Positions 1 to 9,003 of a DNA stretch of 64,000 bases are shown here, piece by piece. Position 1 is the first letter of the stretch; each line of letters starts with the position of its first letter. The stretch covers positions 1-64,000 of the forward strand of contig CAYOSH010000008.1 in the NCBI GenBank assembly GCA_964406575.1, written 5' to 3'. This DNA is from WTAW01 sp964406575 (GTDB lineage: Bacteria; Acidobacteriota; Aminicenantia; Aminicenantales; Aminicenantaceae). The notes beneath the pieces are model-generated. The model was not told the DNA's origin and did not search any database. It worked only from the letters and a program-made list of their open reading frames with translations. Made by a program: the position numbers and the translations under genes.

Positions 1-893
1 TGTATTTCCATCTCCAGTGTGACTTTGATCTTCTTGTCAAGGATGCGGCAGATCCGGTTGTAGTGTTCCACTGCTAATGTGACCTGCGGAGGAACCGCCG
101 GTGCATCTTCATCCCGGTCGCCCCCGCTGGAGACGAAAATAGTGCCGTCTTCGCCGCGGCTGGGATCCAGCACAACAGCCACTCCTTCGGAGACGTAGAA
201 CTCATTAATTTTTCTCCTCAGAGCCCGGCTCGGGAAGCCCCCGGGCCGTCTCATGAACCGCCTCTGTTGTCCTGGCTCCGGCATGAGAGCGATTTCCGCC
301 AGTTCCTTATCTGTGTATCTTGTGGCATCGGGGGTGAAGTGCGTTTCCACCTCACGTTCCGGCTGCGTCAGAACGAACATCCCTTTAAGCTTGCCGCGGT
401 ATTTCTCGATATCGCTTTCGGAAGTGATATCGACGCGGACGGCTTCGCCACGAACGAGCCCGTTGGTACCAGGGGTCCATGCCTTAGGGTAAGCGAGAAG
501 AGGAGAATAGACCGGCTCGATCATATGCGCCTGAAATTTTTTTAGCTCCCAACTGCGTCCGAAGTCATACTTCTCGGTATGAACGTTTTCGAGTCCCCAT
601 TCGTTGAGTTTTTGCAGGACCCAATCTGCTGCCTTTTGTTTATCGGGAGATCCGGACAACCTCGGTCCATACACATCCGTCATATAACTCAGGATCTCCA
701 TCACCTGAGAACGGTTCAGTCCCTCGTCTTTTATTTTGTAGATAGCAGCAAGATCAGCCTTTTCCTCGGTCAGAGCCAGACAGAACACAACCAGCAGCAG
801 GGCAAGGCTGAAAACCGCGATTCGCTTTCCTAAGGGCGATCTAAAGCTGCGTGGTGAATCTTGGGCTCGTCGGTGAAAATTCATCTCAGTCAT
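1..893 (-). CDS. M28-family metallopeptidase, N-terminal part (runs off window edge)
   Basis: The frame is open from an ATG at 893 to the window edge, about 297 codons. The start is supported by AAGGAGG nine bases upstream. The protein begins with a hydrophobic stretch at about residues 26-42 (signal peptide or anchor). It continues with a region like the N-terminus of secreted M28 aminopeptidases: a helical segment with YGPRLSGSPDKQKAADWV, then a PA-like insert (KLKGMFVLTQPER). The zinc-binding catalytic half lies outside the window, so the family call rests on the N-terminal pattern only. Expected role is extracytoplasmic peptide degradation, in line with the many other secreted peptidases here. 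M20-type or other PA-domain peptidases are the main alternative. Confidence 0.7.
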   Translation of the reverse strand, partial: MTEMNFHRRAQDSPRSFRSPLGKRIAVFSLALLLVVFCLALTEEKADLAAIYKIKDEGLNRSQVMEILSYMTDVYGPRLSGSPDKQKAADWVLQKLNEWGLENVHTEKYDFGRSWELKKFQAHMIEPVYSPLLAYPKAWTPGTNGLVRGEAVRVDITSESDIEKYRGKLKGMFVLTQPEREVETHFTPDATRYTDKELAEIALMPEPGQQRRFMRRPGGFPSRALRRKINEFYVSEGVAVVLDPSRGEDGTIFVSSGGDRDEDAPAVPPQVTLAVEHYNRICRILDKKIKVTLEMEI

Positions 894-1018
894 CTTAATT
901 TGCCTCCTTAATTTCGTTTATCTCTATAACTCTAATAAGACATATTCTTATCTTTAATAATTGTCAACGGATTTAAAACTGACCGACGAGGTTTACACCG
1001 AGAACTCTTTTGAATAGG

Positions 1019-1278
1019 TCAAGAGCATTTAGGGAAATACAAGATCCTCTTGCAAAGCTAACTGGTATAAGGGTAATGGGCTATGATCGCTCAGGATTTG
1101 GCTAAAGCGAACTTGGGCCGAATAATTTCAATGCAACAGATGAAATGGATGCGCTGAATAAATTTTTAGAATTTCAAGGGTTCAAAAACAACTTTATTCT
1201 TGTGGGGCATTCATACGGAGGATTTTTAGTTCAATTTTTCACCCTACGATACCCTGAAATGATCAAAAGGATCAATTA
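1019..1278 (+). pseudogene. Alpha/beta hydrolase remnant
   Basis: In one frame the DNA encodes a recognisable alpha/beta hydrolase core: GYDRSGFG near 1079-1102, then a TAA stop at 1103-1105, then SELGPNNFNATDEMD, and the nucleophile elbow GHSYGG near 1208-1225. The match fades at about 1278, where it runs into the 3' end of the convergent YncE-like gene. No start codon with a ribosome site is visible and both ends of the family fold are missing. It is therefore a truncated relic with an internal stop and not a short gene. Confidence 0.75.
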
Positions 1279-3986
1279 TTGTCGTCCTCATCCGCTACGA
1301 GAGTAACAGCCCAGGATGGATAAGGAACCTCACTTCCCTTGACCGCATGCCAAAGGATGCGGTTCAGAGTGTCTTCCGGACAGGCGTCGATTTGCCTGAA
1401 GTTCAGGCGCGCGGAAATGCGGGCATTGCGGCGGAGGAGGGTGTCTGCGATGTCCTTTGTCTTCGGGTTCATCTGGTCGAGTGGTATTTGATTAGGCACG
1501 GCCTCGAATGGCGTGAAATCCGGTGTGGCCGTAAAGCAGTCGAACATCGGCGTAGCCGTGGCATCGAATTGGTTCATCGGGGGGAGGCCGAGAATCTGTT
1601 CGATGGTGCGGAGGAGGCTTGTCGTGTTGAACTGGGTGCTGACAACAGCGCCCCGCTTGGTGTAGGGGCTGATGCAGTAGGCCGTGGTGCGGTACCCGCT
1701 CACGTGGTCGAATCCGTTCTGCGGATCGTCTTCGATGCCGAAGATGACCGTTTCTTTCCAGAAACGGCTGTGGCTGAAAGCTTCGACGATACGGCCGAAG
1801 GCCAGGTCATTGTCGGCGACACAGGCGGATGGTGTCGGCGATCCGGGCCGGGTCCCGCTGGTGTGGTCGATGGGTAAACATATCAGGATGAGCTGAGGCA
1901 TCTGTCCTTCGCGCTCCCAGGTGGCGATCTGGTTTGCGATGTAACGTGCCCTCCAAACATCTGGCACTTCCATGATCCAACCCACTGTGTCTGTGGCGGT
2001 GAAAGGACGGATGGTCTCGATCGTGGGTTCGGATGCGATGATCACTTTTCCTTTACCGTGAAGATACTCCTCCCAGAAATCCTTCCACTGGGGCTCTCCT
2101 TCCCGGTTCAGGTTTTTCCAGCGGCATTCAGGCTGGGCGAACTCCCCAAAGTTCCAGATCGAGACTTTGTTCCGGAGGGCATTGTCCCAGATAAACCCGC
2201 TGGGCGCATAGGCCAGGGCATCGGCCTCGTCCGGCCCCATGCCGTCCGGATAGCTGCGGGGCCACCCGGCGAAGGATTTTTCCAGATAATCGGTACCGAA
2301 AGCGGTGGTCGACCACTGGTGACCATCGGCACTCAAGATGCCGCAGCAGTATGTGTTGTCGAGGAGGACGAATTGCCGCACAATTTTGTGCTGATTAGGA
2401 GTCACTTTCTCTCCGAAGAGGCAAAGGGCAGGGTCGCCGTTTCCTTCCGTGACATCGCCCAGAACCTGGTCATAGGTACGGTTTTCTTTGATGATATAGA
2501 CGACATGCTTGAATAGGCTAGGCTCTCCGATGCGCTCGGGAACCGGCCGGGGTGCCTGCTCCGGTCGTGGATCCTCCAATGATTGGGCTATGCGTTCCCG
2601 ATGATAGTTTTCGTAGACGGCTTCGGTGAATCGCTGCAGCTCTGTCTGGTCCGGGACCGGCACGAGGGATACCGAGCCGTGATAATGGTGGGTGTTGAAC
2701 CCTTTTCCTCCGGTTTCCCGGTCCTTTTTCGGTTCGACGGGGAGGCCTTTGATGTTGGCTATGTACAGGGTTTGGGTATCGGGATTAAAAGAGATTGCCC
2801 CCGGAAACCATCCGACCGGGATGAGCCCGAGGAGAGCCGACTTGCGGTCTCCGGGATCGAATCGAACCACAGCGATGGCATTCTGTGTGCCGTTGGCCAC
2901 ATAGAGCTGCTTTCCATCTGGCGAAAAACAGAGGGCATTGGGCGATGCGCCGAAGAGGTCTGCCGGGCTGGCCTTGACCCAGATCGTCTCGACAACAGCA
3001 TCTAATTCAGTATCGATGACGCTGAGATTGTCGCTGGCTGCATTAGCGCAGACGATGTAACGTCTGTCGGGAGAGACGGCAAGTGCTGAGGAGTGGAGAT
3101 GAACGAGGATTTCCTTAATGGTTCCTGAGGCAAGATCGATAACGCTCACCGAGCCTTCGTTGGCGATGTGTTTGACGGGGTCGACCTTGACGGCTGTGCC
3201 CCGTCCGGCCGGTCCGGTGAGATCTCCGGGTTTTGGCCGGCGGCCGCCCCAGTTACTGACATAGGCCTTGCCGTCCAGCAGCCGGACATCGAATGGGGCA
3301 ACGCCCACGTCGTATGTCCGGATGACTCGGCCGGTTTTGAGCTCAATCGCCAGGAGCTGGTTGGAAAGGTTGCCGCAGACATAGAGAGTCTGTCCGCCTG
3401 CGGAAAGAGCCAGTCCCGCTGGGATCTCATTTTCACGGCGGGGCGCATGGGCCGGAGGCAGAGGAATTGAATGGGAGGGAAGGACTTTTCCGTCCGGTTG
3501 GACGGAAAAGACTTTGATGCTGCCGTTGACATTGCTGAGATAGATTCGGCTTCCGTCGGGTGAAAAAACGAGGCCGGTGTAGCTCAGTTGTCCCCTTGGG
3601 TCGCGTTTAAGGATGTTGGCTGAAGGAGATTCGGGCGGCGGTTCCTTTTGCTCCTCCGTTGGAAGCGCAACACGCTGGGCGATCGTGCCGAGTGCAGGAT
3701 CGATGATGACAAGCTCATGTGTTTTTCCTGAGGTTGCGAGGAGCTGGTTGTCAGGAGAGAGCGCAAGGGCCTGAGGTCGGAGCCCGGGCAGGGGGATCTG
3801 GGTGCCGGCCGGGACGAGAACCTGGTTTACGGGTAACACAGTTCTGTTCTCTCCAGGCGAGCCCATCTGCTCTATATCCGGCACATCTTCGCGGCATGAA
3901 GTCATCCCGACGAGCATGGCAAGCACCAAAGGAATAGACATCAAAGCATGTAAGAAACGAGTTATGTTGGGTCTTAAAATCTGCAT
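1272..3986 (-). CDS. YncE-type beta-propeller / phosphoesterase two-domain protein
   Basis: 904 residues. An N-terminal hydrophobic segment ends in GMTSC, an imperfect lipobox, so a lipoprotein or exported protein is likely. Residues about 50-430 form a YVTN/YncE-like beta-propeller with repeated blade motifs such as ALSPDNQLLATSG, FSPDGSRIYLSN and CFSPDGKQLYVANG. From about residue 490 a phosphoesterase domain of the alkaline-phosphatase/phospholipase C superfamily starts with VVYIIKENRTYDQVLGD and continues with HQWSTTAFGTDYLEKSF and FGIEDDPQNGFDHVSGYRT. This fused architecture is known in Acidobacteria and relatives; the substrate is unknown. Start chosen at the ATG preceded by GGGAGG ten bases upstream. 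The 3' end overlaps a decayed hydrolase on the other strand. Confidence 0.88.
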   Translation of the reverse strand: MQILRPNITRFLHALMSIPLVLAMLVGMTSCREDVPDIEQMGSPGENRTVLPVNQVLVPAGTQIPLPGLRPQALALSPDNQLLATSGKTHELVIIDPALGTIAQRVALPTEEQKEPPPESPSANILKRDPRGQLSYTGLVFSPDGSRIYLSNVNGSIKVFSVQPDGKVLPSHSIPLPPAHAPRRENEIPAGLALSAGGQTLYVCGNLSNQLLAIELKTGRVIRTYDVGVAPFDVRLLDGKAYVSNWGGRRPKPGDLTGPAGRGTAVKVDPVKHIANEGSVSVIDLASGTIKEILVHLHSSALAVSPDRRYIVCANAASDNLSVIDTELDAVVETIWVKASPADLFGASPNALCFSPDGKQLYVANGTQNAIAVVRFDPGDRKSALLGLIPVGWFPGAISFNPDTQTLYIANIKGLPVEPKKDRETGGKGFNTHHYHGSVSLVPVPDQTELQRFTEAVYENYHRERIAQSLEDPRPEQAPRPVPERIGEPSLFKHVVYIIKENRTYDQVLGDVTEGNGDPALCLFGEKVTPNQHKIVRQFVLLDNTYCCGILSADGHQWSTTAFGTDYLEKSFAGWPRSYPDGMGPDEADALAYAPSGFIWDNALRNKVSIWNFGEFAQPECRWKNLNREGEPQWKDFWEEYLHGKGKVIIASEPTIETIRPFTATDTVGWIMEVPDVWRARYIANQIATWEREGQMPQLILICLPIDHTSGTRPGSPTPSACVADNDLAFGRIVEAFSHSRFWKETVIFGIEDDPQNGFDHVSGYRTTAYCISPYTKRGAVVSTQFNTTSLLRTIEQILGLPPMNQFDATATPMFDCFTATPDFTPFEAVPNQIPLDQMNPKTKDIADTLLRRNARISARLNFRQIDACPEDTLNRILWHAVKGSEVPYPSWAVTLVADEDDNN

Positions 3987-4217
3987 GATGATTTTTCCTC
4001 CCGTCAGAATTTTACCTTAATTCATTATCTCAGGGTATGTCAAACTAGTTGGGCTATTTTCTCTCCTTTGTGACGGTCATCCCGGATCTGAAGGAACTCG
4101 AGATTAATCATACTGTGGAATGCGCTGAGCACTGTATAACTTATATACAACAGCTCGATAAGACGCTTAGCGACTCGTCCCGGACGCATAATAATGATAA
4201 TGTGGAAAGATCACAGC

Positions 4218-4613
4218 TCATAGCCATTCGATTTCTATGAGGTTTTCTACTTTCTTGAAATCCGGATCTCCCGTCACCAAGACCGCATTTTCTTTCTTGG
4301 CCGTCATTGCAGCGAAACAATCGGCATAGGATATCGTGAATTCGGCTTTGATTTTTGCGGCTTCAATAACATCCTGAAATGAGTTCTCTACCCTATGAAT
4401 CGATAAGCTGGGAAAAATAATCTGAGCGAAAAAATCTGCAGCGTCTATCCCCCTTTCTCTGGCCAAAATATAGTAAACTTCCCCAATATTTATATCATTG
4501 ATGAATATTTGTGGATCTTTTTCTGAAAGAAGATTCTTGACTTTTTCGAAACGTGCTTCTTTTTTCAGATAAGACAGTAAGGCAAATGAATCAAAGACTC
4601 TTTTTGTCTTCAC
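4218..4613 (-). CDS. vapC: VapC-like PIN-domain toxin (RNase)
   Basis: 131 residues with the PIN fold signature of metal-dependent ribonucleases: Asp8 in VFDSFALLSYL, Glu45 in NIGEVYY, Asp98 in ISYADCFAA and Asp116/118 in GDPDF. These acidic residues form the usual Mg-binding site. VapC toxins cut RNA (often tRNA or rRNA) and are held inactive by the partner antitoxin. Translation starts at a GTG inside the end of the antitoxin gene (23-base overlap), so it is probably translationally coupled. The pair is flanked by unrelated genes and looks like a stand-alone module. Confidence 0.88.
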   Translation of the reverse strand: MKTKRVFDSFALLSYLKKEARFEKVKNLLSEKDPQIFINDINIGEVYYILARERGIDAADFFAQIIFPSLSIHRVENSFQDVIEAAKIKAEFTISYADCFAAMTAKKENAVLVTGDPDFKKVENLIEIEWL

Positions 4614-4839
4614 GGAGGGTATCCTTTTTTCTCTCTTTCAGAAGCGCATTCGTCAGAGACGAGCCTTTCTTGAAGATCCCGCAATAGAATTCAACAGGAT
4701 TCTCCGGTAAAGGATGAATTTCAACGTGGCCGTCAACAGCCTTAACCATGACCTTTGATCCAGTGTTGATCCCGACTTTGTCTCTAACCTTTTTGGGGAT
4801 CACCACCTGTCCTTTTGAGGAAGTAGTAACGATTGACAT
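4591..4839 (-). CDS. vapB: VapB-like AbrB-family antitoxin
   Basis: 82 residues. The first 45 residues form an AbrB/MazE swapped-hairpin DNA-binding domain (TTSSKGQVVIPKKVRDKVG, then GSKVMVKAVDGHVEIHPL). The charged tail would wrap around the toxin. AGGAGG lies nine bases before the ATG. The antitoxin comes first, overlapping the PIN toxin gene by 23 bases, which is the standard order for vapBC. It likely represses its own promoter just upstream. Confidence 0.88.
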   Translation of the reverse strand: MSIVTTSSKGQVVIPKKVRDKVGINTGSKVMVKAVDGHVEIHPLPENPVEFYCGIFKKGSSLTNALLKERKKDTLREDKKSL

Positions 4840-4879
4840 ATAGTTAAACCTCCTACATTATGTTCAACAATGCAAAAAT

Positions 4880-4909
4880 AGTTTAACCTTATTCATAGTT
4901 TATTGTCAA
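4880..4909 (-). promoter_or_regulatory. Sigma-70-type promoter of vapBC with repeated TAAACTAT motif
   Basis: On the minus strand a perfect TTGACA (4904-4909) is followed by an 18-base spacer and TAAACT (4880-4885). The octamer TAAACTAT occurs twice here, once right after the -35 and once across the -10, and a related TTTAACTAT sits just before the antitoxin start. Such direct repeats over a promoter suit autoregulation by the AbrB-type antitoxin; this last point is inference. Confidence 0.6.
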
Positions 4910-5316
4910 GTTTTTATTGTAAAACCCATTATATTTTTCATGCCGATAAATAGAAATGTATTTATAATGGAATATTCTATTCTTTCATTGTATCTGCATC
5001 CGTACTTTTAAGGCGGAAGAATCGCATTATTTTTCTCACATACCAATTCTAAAAATTTTCTATTGGATATCTTTCCAAGAGTGAAGGCTTTGAACACAGA
5101 AGAGATAATCTGCGAGTTGATTGTTAGTTTTTGTGGAGAAAACATCTTATGAGAATAGATTCAAATCATCACGTCCTTATAAATCATGAGGAGGGAGAAA
5201 ATGATGAAACTCAAGAGAATTTTGGTCCCCAGTGATAAGGGTGGAGATTCAGTCACGGTCCCCTCTTTACCCTGGTGTATCAGTGAAGGCAATACAAAAA
5301 AAAGTCTTAAGCCCGA
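4910..5316. other. Non-coding stretch between vapBC and serine hydrolase
   Basis: About 400 AT-rich bases with no gene I can support. A small plus-strand frame from 5201 has a good ribosome-site look (GAGGAGGGAGAAA before ATG), but its product resembles nothing known and runs antisense into the serine hydrolase 3' end. Confidence 0.5.
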
Positions 5317-6906
5317 TTATTTCGACCGCTCGAACGAAAGATACCCGCTGTGCATGATGTTAAAATCCTGATTCACTTTTTTCGAATGATAAGACGCGTG
5401 AGCCATAATGCAGCCGTATATTTTATCTCTATCGACTTTCAGCAGCAGGCTGCACTCGATCGGGGCCTCGGCTGTATCCGGCCGGAGAGTGAGCATTACA
5501 GTACCGGTGATCATGCCGTACTCCGTGCCTGTATTGGTCACAATAACGGCGCTACGATCTTGCTGCTGAATAATCACTTGACTGTCTTCCCTGAATTCCA
5601 GCTCGATCGCGCTGCTTCCGAAGTATGATTCCAACCTTCCGTTCCACTTGCCAATAAGTTTTGGGCCCGGAGTGAAATTAGAATAGTAGTTTTTTTCATA
5701 TGTTCTGCGCAAATTTTCGAATTTTTCATTTACTCCCGGCAACAGGACATCAAGGATGGCGAAGGCAAATCTATCTGAGACACTGGGCTGTTTGGCAATG
5801 TTGGACATGCAGACAATCACCAGCTCCTTCTCCGGCTGAAGGATAAGTGTTGCGTTCGCTCCATTAACCTCTCCATTGCTGATGAGCAGTCTCATACTAT
5901 CGCCGAGCGTTAAGCTTCCCCAACCCAATGCAAGAAAGCCCTGAGGAATTTTGGCATTACGGTAGAAGTGCAAAATGTCGAGGCTTTCGTCCGACAGAAG
6001 CGCTCGCCCTCCGTCTGGCTTGATATTCAAATGGAACCTTCCATAAGCCAGGAGGTCGTTGGCCGATGAATAAAGGCCGGCTCCGCCTGCGGGTCCGATC
6101 ATCGTCTCCGGCGCCATCTTTTTGTCCATTGTGAAGTATCGGGACGCAAGGTGTTTCTTTTGTTTTTCGTTTAGGAATTCTCCGGAGTGCTCCATACCGA
6201 GGGGCCCGAACAGCTCTTTACGCAAGAAGCTATCGAAGGGTTGTGAAGATACATTCTCTATAACGCAAGCGGCTACGCCAAAGGCATGGTTAGAGTAAAG
6301 GAATTCCTCTCCCGGTTTGAATACGACGTATCCGTAGCGCTTGATGTACTCTGCCACCTCGATAAAGGAGGGCTTGTCCTCTTCGTGATAAGCAAACCAC
6401 CCGTGGGGAATGCCTGCCGCACCGTTCATCAAGTGCCGAATGGTCACCTCTTCAGGACAGCCTTGCATCACTTTCAGCTTCGAGGGGGCAATATACCGAT
6501 CCACGGGAGCATTGAGATCGACCAGTCCCCTCTCTTTGAGAATCATCATCGCCGTCGCTGTCATCGATTTTGACATCGAGCCGACGCAATAGATTGTGTC
6601 GGATGTTGCCGCAATCTTCTTTTCAATATCCGCCCAGCCGAACGCTTCCCTCCATAGAATCTCCTCTCCCCGCGCTGCCACGACGACGAAAGATGGAATC
6701 TCGCCGCCATCCACCATGGCGACAATCTGACTCCGCACCTCTGCAAAAAGGTCATCTCCAGATAAAAAATAGCCTGAATATCCCGCCTGATGGCAATTCC
6801 TCGGGTGCGACCGAACAACTAGAGTTGAAACAGCAAAGATTGCAAGCACTGTAATTATCAGAATACTGATTCTTTTATTACGTCGATCGCATTCGCTCAT
6901 TTTCAT
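5317..6906 (-). CDS. Beta-lactamase-fold serine hydrolase (class C / esterase type), membrane-anchored or secreted
   Basis: 529 residues with an N-terminal hydrophobic segment at about 13-31. The catalytic motifs of the serine beta-lactamase/D-Ala-D-Ala carboxypeptidase superfamily are in place: S110-M-S-K113 (SxxK) in YCVGSMSKSMTATAM and Y204-S-N206 in FLYSNHAFGVAA. A C-terminal domain of about 150 residues follows the hydrolase core and has beta-rich sequence of unknown role. Members of this family include esterases, peptidases and true beta-lactamases; the substrate cannot be read from sequence. No strong ribosome site precedes the first ATG; the second ATG two codons later is an equally good start. 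It is divergent from the S41 peptidase gene at 7246. Confidence 0.85.
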   Translation of the reverse strand: MKMSECDRRNKRISILIITVLAIFAVSTLVVRSHPRNCHQAGYSGYFLSGDDLFAEVRSQIVAMVDGGEIPSFVVVAARGEEILWREAFGWADIEKKIAATSDTIYCVGSMSKSMTATAMMILKERGLVDLNAPVDRYIAPSKLKVMQGCPEEVTIRHLMNGAAGIPHGWFAYHEEDKPSFIEVAEYIKRYGYVVFKPGEEFLYSNHAFGVAACVIENVSSQPFDSFLRKELFGPLGMEHSGEFLNEKQKKHLASRYFTMDKKMAPETMIGPAGGAGLYSSANDLLAYGRFHLNIKPDGGRALLSDESLDILHFYRNAKIPQGFLALGWGSLTLGDSMRLLISNGEVNGANATLILQPEKELVIVCMSNIAKQPSVSDRFAFAILDVLLPGVNEKFENLRRTYEKNYYSNFTPGPKLIGKWNGRLESYFGSSAIELEFREDSQVIIQQQDRSAVIVTNTGTEYGMITGTVMLTLRPDTAEAPIECSLLLKVDRDKIYGCIMAHASYHSKKVNQDFNIMHSGYLSFERSK

Positions 6907-7032
6907 TAATTAGCTCGGAGACGAAACAGTATCGTCCAACGCTTTAACCTTATAGCGCTAAAATATTATGACGTCAACTCATGAAAGGAAATACTTCTCC
7001 CCTACCCTCAAATTCAACAGGATTTTTATTCT

Positions 7033-7060
7033 TCCAGACTTTTTGAGCCAGTGTTGACTG
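7033..7060 (+). repeat. 28-bp intergenic repeat, copy 1
   Basis: The segment starting TCCAGACTTTTTGAG recurs at 18315-18342 with 24 of 28 identical bases. Both copies are intergenic. A looser third match lies near 38675-38694. No function is evident. Confidence 0.5.
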
Positions 7061-7082
7061 TATGTCGCGGAATATTTATTTC

Positions 7083-7119
7083 TGTTCGAATGCGTGCGTA
7101 GATTGTTCATGAATGGACA
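7083..7119 (+). promoter_or_regulatory. Tandem 16-bp operator boxes (putative enhancer-binding-protein site)
   Basis: Distal box TGTTCGAATGCGTGCG, then five bases, then proximal box TGTTCATGAATGGACA. The proximal box is an imperfect palindrome TGTyC-N6-GrACA. Box centres are 21 bp apart, two helical turns. Exactly 42 bp separate the pair from the sigma-54-type promoter at 7162. The same arrangement occurs at 13231, 25810 and 28720. Confidence 0.75.
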
Positions 7120-7161
7120 TATAGATTTGAATACACGTTGAAAAACCTCAAGAGATCATAG

Positions 7162-7177
7162 TGGCATATTATTTGCT
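7162..7177 (+). promoter_or_regulatory. Sigma-54-type -24/-12 promoter for the S41 peptidase
   Basis: TGGCATATTATTTGCT matches the sigma-54 consensus (TGGCAC-N5-TTGCA/T) with the invariant GG and GC ten bases apart. It lies 68 bases before the start codon at 7246 and 42 bp downstream of tandem operator boxes. Confidence 0.78.
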
Positions 7178-7245
7178 GATCAAAAAAGGGAATATCCTCT
7201 AATATGGGATATGTGGGATAATGTGTATTAAAAAAAGAGGAAATT

Positions 7246-8952
7246 ATGAGAGTACTAAAGCTTAGTTTAATTTTGATCTTGGTCACCCTATTCCAAGTAA
7301 CTGCATCAGAAGTAAAACTCCTAACAACCGAACAATGGTTAGAAGATCTTGAATTTGTGGTATCAAAATTAAAATCAAATCATCCAAATCTTTACTATAA
7401 AATAAACAAAACAAAATTTGACTCGGTTATTGAGGAATCTCATGATGAAATTGCTCGATCAAAATCTGATATAGAATGCTACTTTGCGATTAAAAAAATA
7501 ATTGCAGTCATTGAAGACGGACATACTGGTTTATTAGAAGACGGCATTTTCAATCTTCTTGATTTACGATTCCCTTTCCGAGTGGATGAATTTACAGATG
7601 GTGTCTATATCACCATAATCAGTAAAGATCATGAAATGTTTTTAGGCTCTCGTGTATTAGCAATTAATGGTAAGCCAATAGAAAATATTTTAACAACGAT
7701 AGAAAAAGTAGCAAGTAACGACAATGAGTTTGGACGAAAATACTGGGCTTTGAATGGAATCTCTTTTGCCCGTATATTGTATGGCCTAAAAGTTATTGAT
7801 AATACAGATCATATAGTATTGGAATTGATTACAAGAAAAGGAAAACATACGAAATTAATACTTCCGTCGATACTTGATGATATCAATATTGAGTATGGAT
7901 GGAGTAATCGACTTAATATTGGTCCTACAAAAGGTGAGTACATTAGCCCTTCCGATAAACTTGATGATAAGTCACCCCTTTATTTTAAAAATCAAGGGAA
8001 TAAGATTAAATTTTATTGGTTTGAACACCTCGTCGAAAAAAGAGCAATATATTTTCAATTCAATCAGGTTATGAATCAACCAAACAATAAGGAAACTTTT
8101 GCCCAATTCTCGCAGCGATTGTGGAATTATATTGACCAAAACGCCAATGACATTAATAAATTCATTATTGATCTGAGACAGAATAATGGTGGTAATGGTT
8201 TAATGATACTTCCATTTCTGAATCAAATCATAAAAAGAGATTATATCAATAAAGAAGGCAGTCTTTATGTTCTCTCTGGTAAGAGAACTCATAGTGCCGC
8301 TTCTATATTCATGAATGAATTAGCGGTTCATACTCATGCCATCTTTGTGGGAGAACCGGATGCTTGTGGCGCAGACTTGTTTTCAAATAACAGTCTAGCA
8401 GGTAATCTTCCTAATAGCGGCTTTCCTCTTTGGATTGCTAGTTTAGAATTTACAAGTAGATGGCCTGTAAACAACTCCGAATATTTTATGCCACATTTTC
8501 CTGCTCCTTTTTCGAGCCATGATTACTTTAATGGAATTGATCCTGCGATGGATTTGATCTTAAACGGAGATATGAGATCGGTTGAAGAATTCGCTGCAGA
8601 TGAAGGAGCGGAAGCAGCATTAGTATATTATCAACAGTTGAGGGAAAAATATAAAAATTTTGATTGGTGGACAGCATTTGATCCCGAAATCCTTGAAGGT
8701 AGTATCAACCGTAAAGGCTATACTTTAATGCAAAATGGGGATTTAGAGAGTGCATTTCAGGTTTTTACACTTAATACAATGCTTTTTCCAAATTCTTCCA
8801 ATGTATGGGACAGTTTGGGAGAATTTAGCTACAACATGAAAAAATTTAATCTTTCACTTCAATACTATAAAAAATCTATTGAGTTGAATCCAGATAATGA
8901 AAATGGAAAACAAATGATCGAGCGCATTAAAGGGGAACAAAAAAAGAAGTAA
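7246..8952 (+). CDS. Secreted S41-family peptidase with C-terminal TPR
   Basis: 568 residues. A signal peptide at 1-20 is followed by a helical N-domain, then the S41 (C-terminal processing/tail-specific protease) core: DGHTGL at 91-96, FIIDLRQNNGGNG at about 307-318 and the nucleophile region KRTHSAAS with Ser350. Residues about 519-552 form a tetratricopeptide repeat (WDSLGEFSYNMKKFNLSLQYYKKSIELNP). The ribosome site is AAGAGG before the ATG. The gene is visibly more AT-rich than its neighbours, with A/T in most third positions, which may indicate transfer. It is the only non-permease gene in the window with the full tandem-box plus sigma-54 promoter arrangement. It is convergent with the methyltransferase gene at 9004. 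Confidence 0.88.
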   Translation: MRVLKLSLILILVTLFQVTASEVKLLTTEQWLEDLEFVVSKLKSNHPNLYYKINKTKFDSVIEESHDEIARSKSDIECYFAIKKIIAVIEDGHTGLLEDGIFNLLDLRFPFRVDEFTDGVYITIISKDHEMFLGSRVLAINGKPIENILTTIEKVASNDNEFGRKYWALNGISFARILYGLKVIDNTDHIVLELITRKGKHTKLILPSILDDINIEYGWSNRLNIGPTKGEYISPSDKLDDKSPLYFKNQGNKIKFYWFEHLVEKRAIYFQFNQVMNQPNNKETFAQFSQRLWNYIDQNANDINKFIIDLRQNNGGNGLMILPFLNQIIKRDYINKEGSLYVLSGKRTHSAASIFMNELAVHTHAIFVGEPDACGADLFSNNSLAGNLPNSGFPLWIASLEFTSRWPVNNSEYFMPHFPAPFSSHDYFNGIDPAMDLILNGDMRSVEEFAADEGAEAALVYYQQLREKYKNFDWWTAFDPEILEGSINRKGYTLMQNGDLESAFQVFTLNTMLFPNSSNVWDSLGEFSYNMKKFNLSLQYYKKSIELNPDNENGKQMIERIKGEQKKK

Positions 8953-9003
8953 ACAAATTACCAGGAAATTCCGGCGGTAACCTAATATATCCCGATGCCT
9001 TCC

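Noticed and set aside
5201..5371. Small plus-strand frame with a good ribosome site
   Set aside because: Product resembles nothing, and it overlaps antisense the end of a clear serine hydrolase gene.
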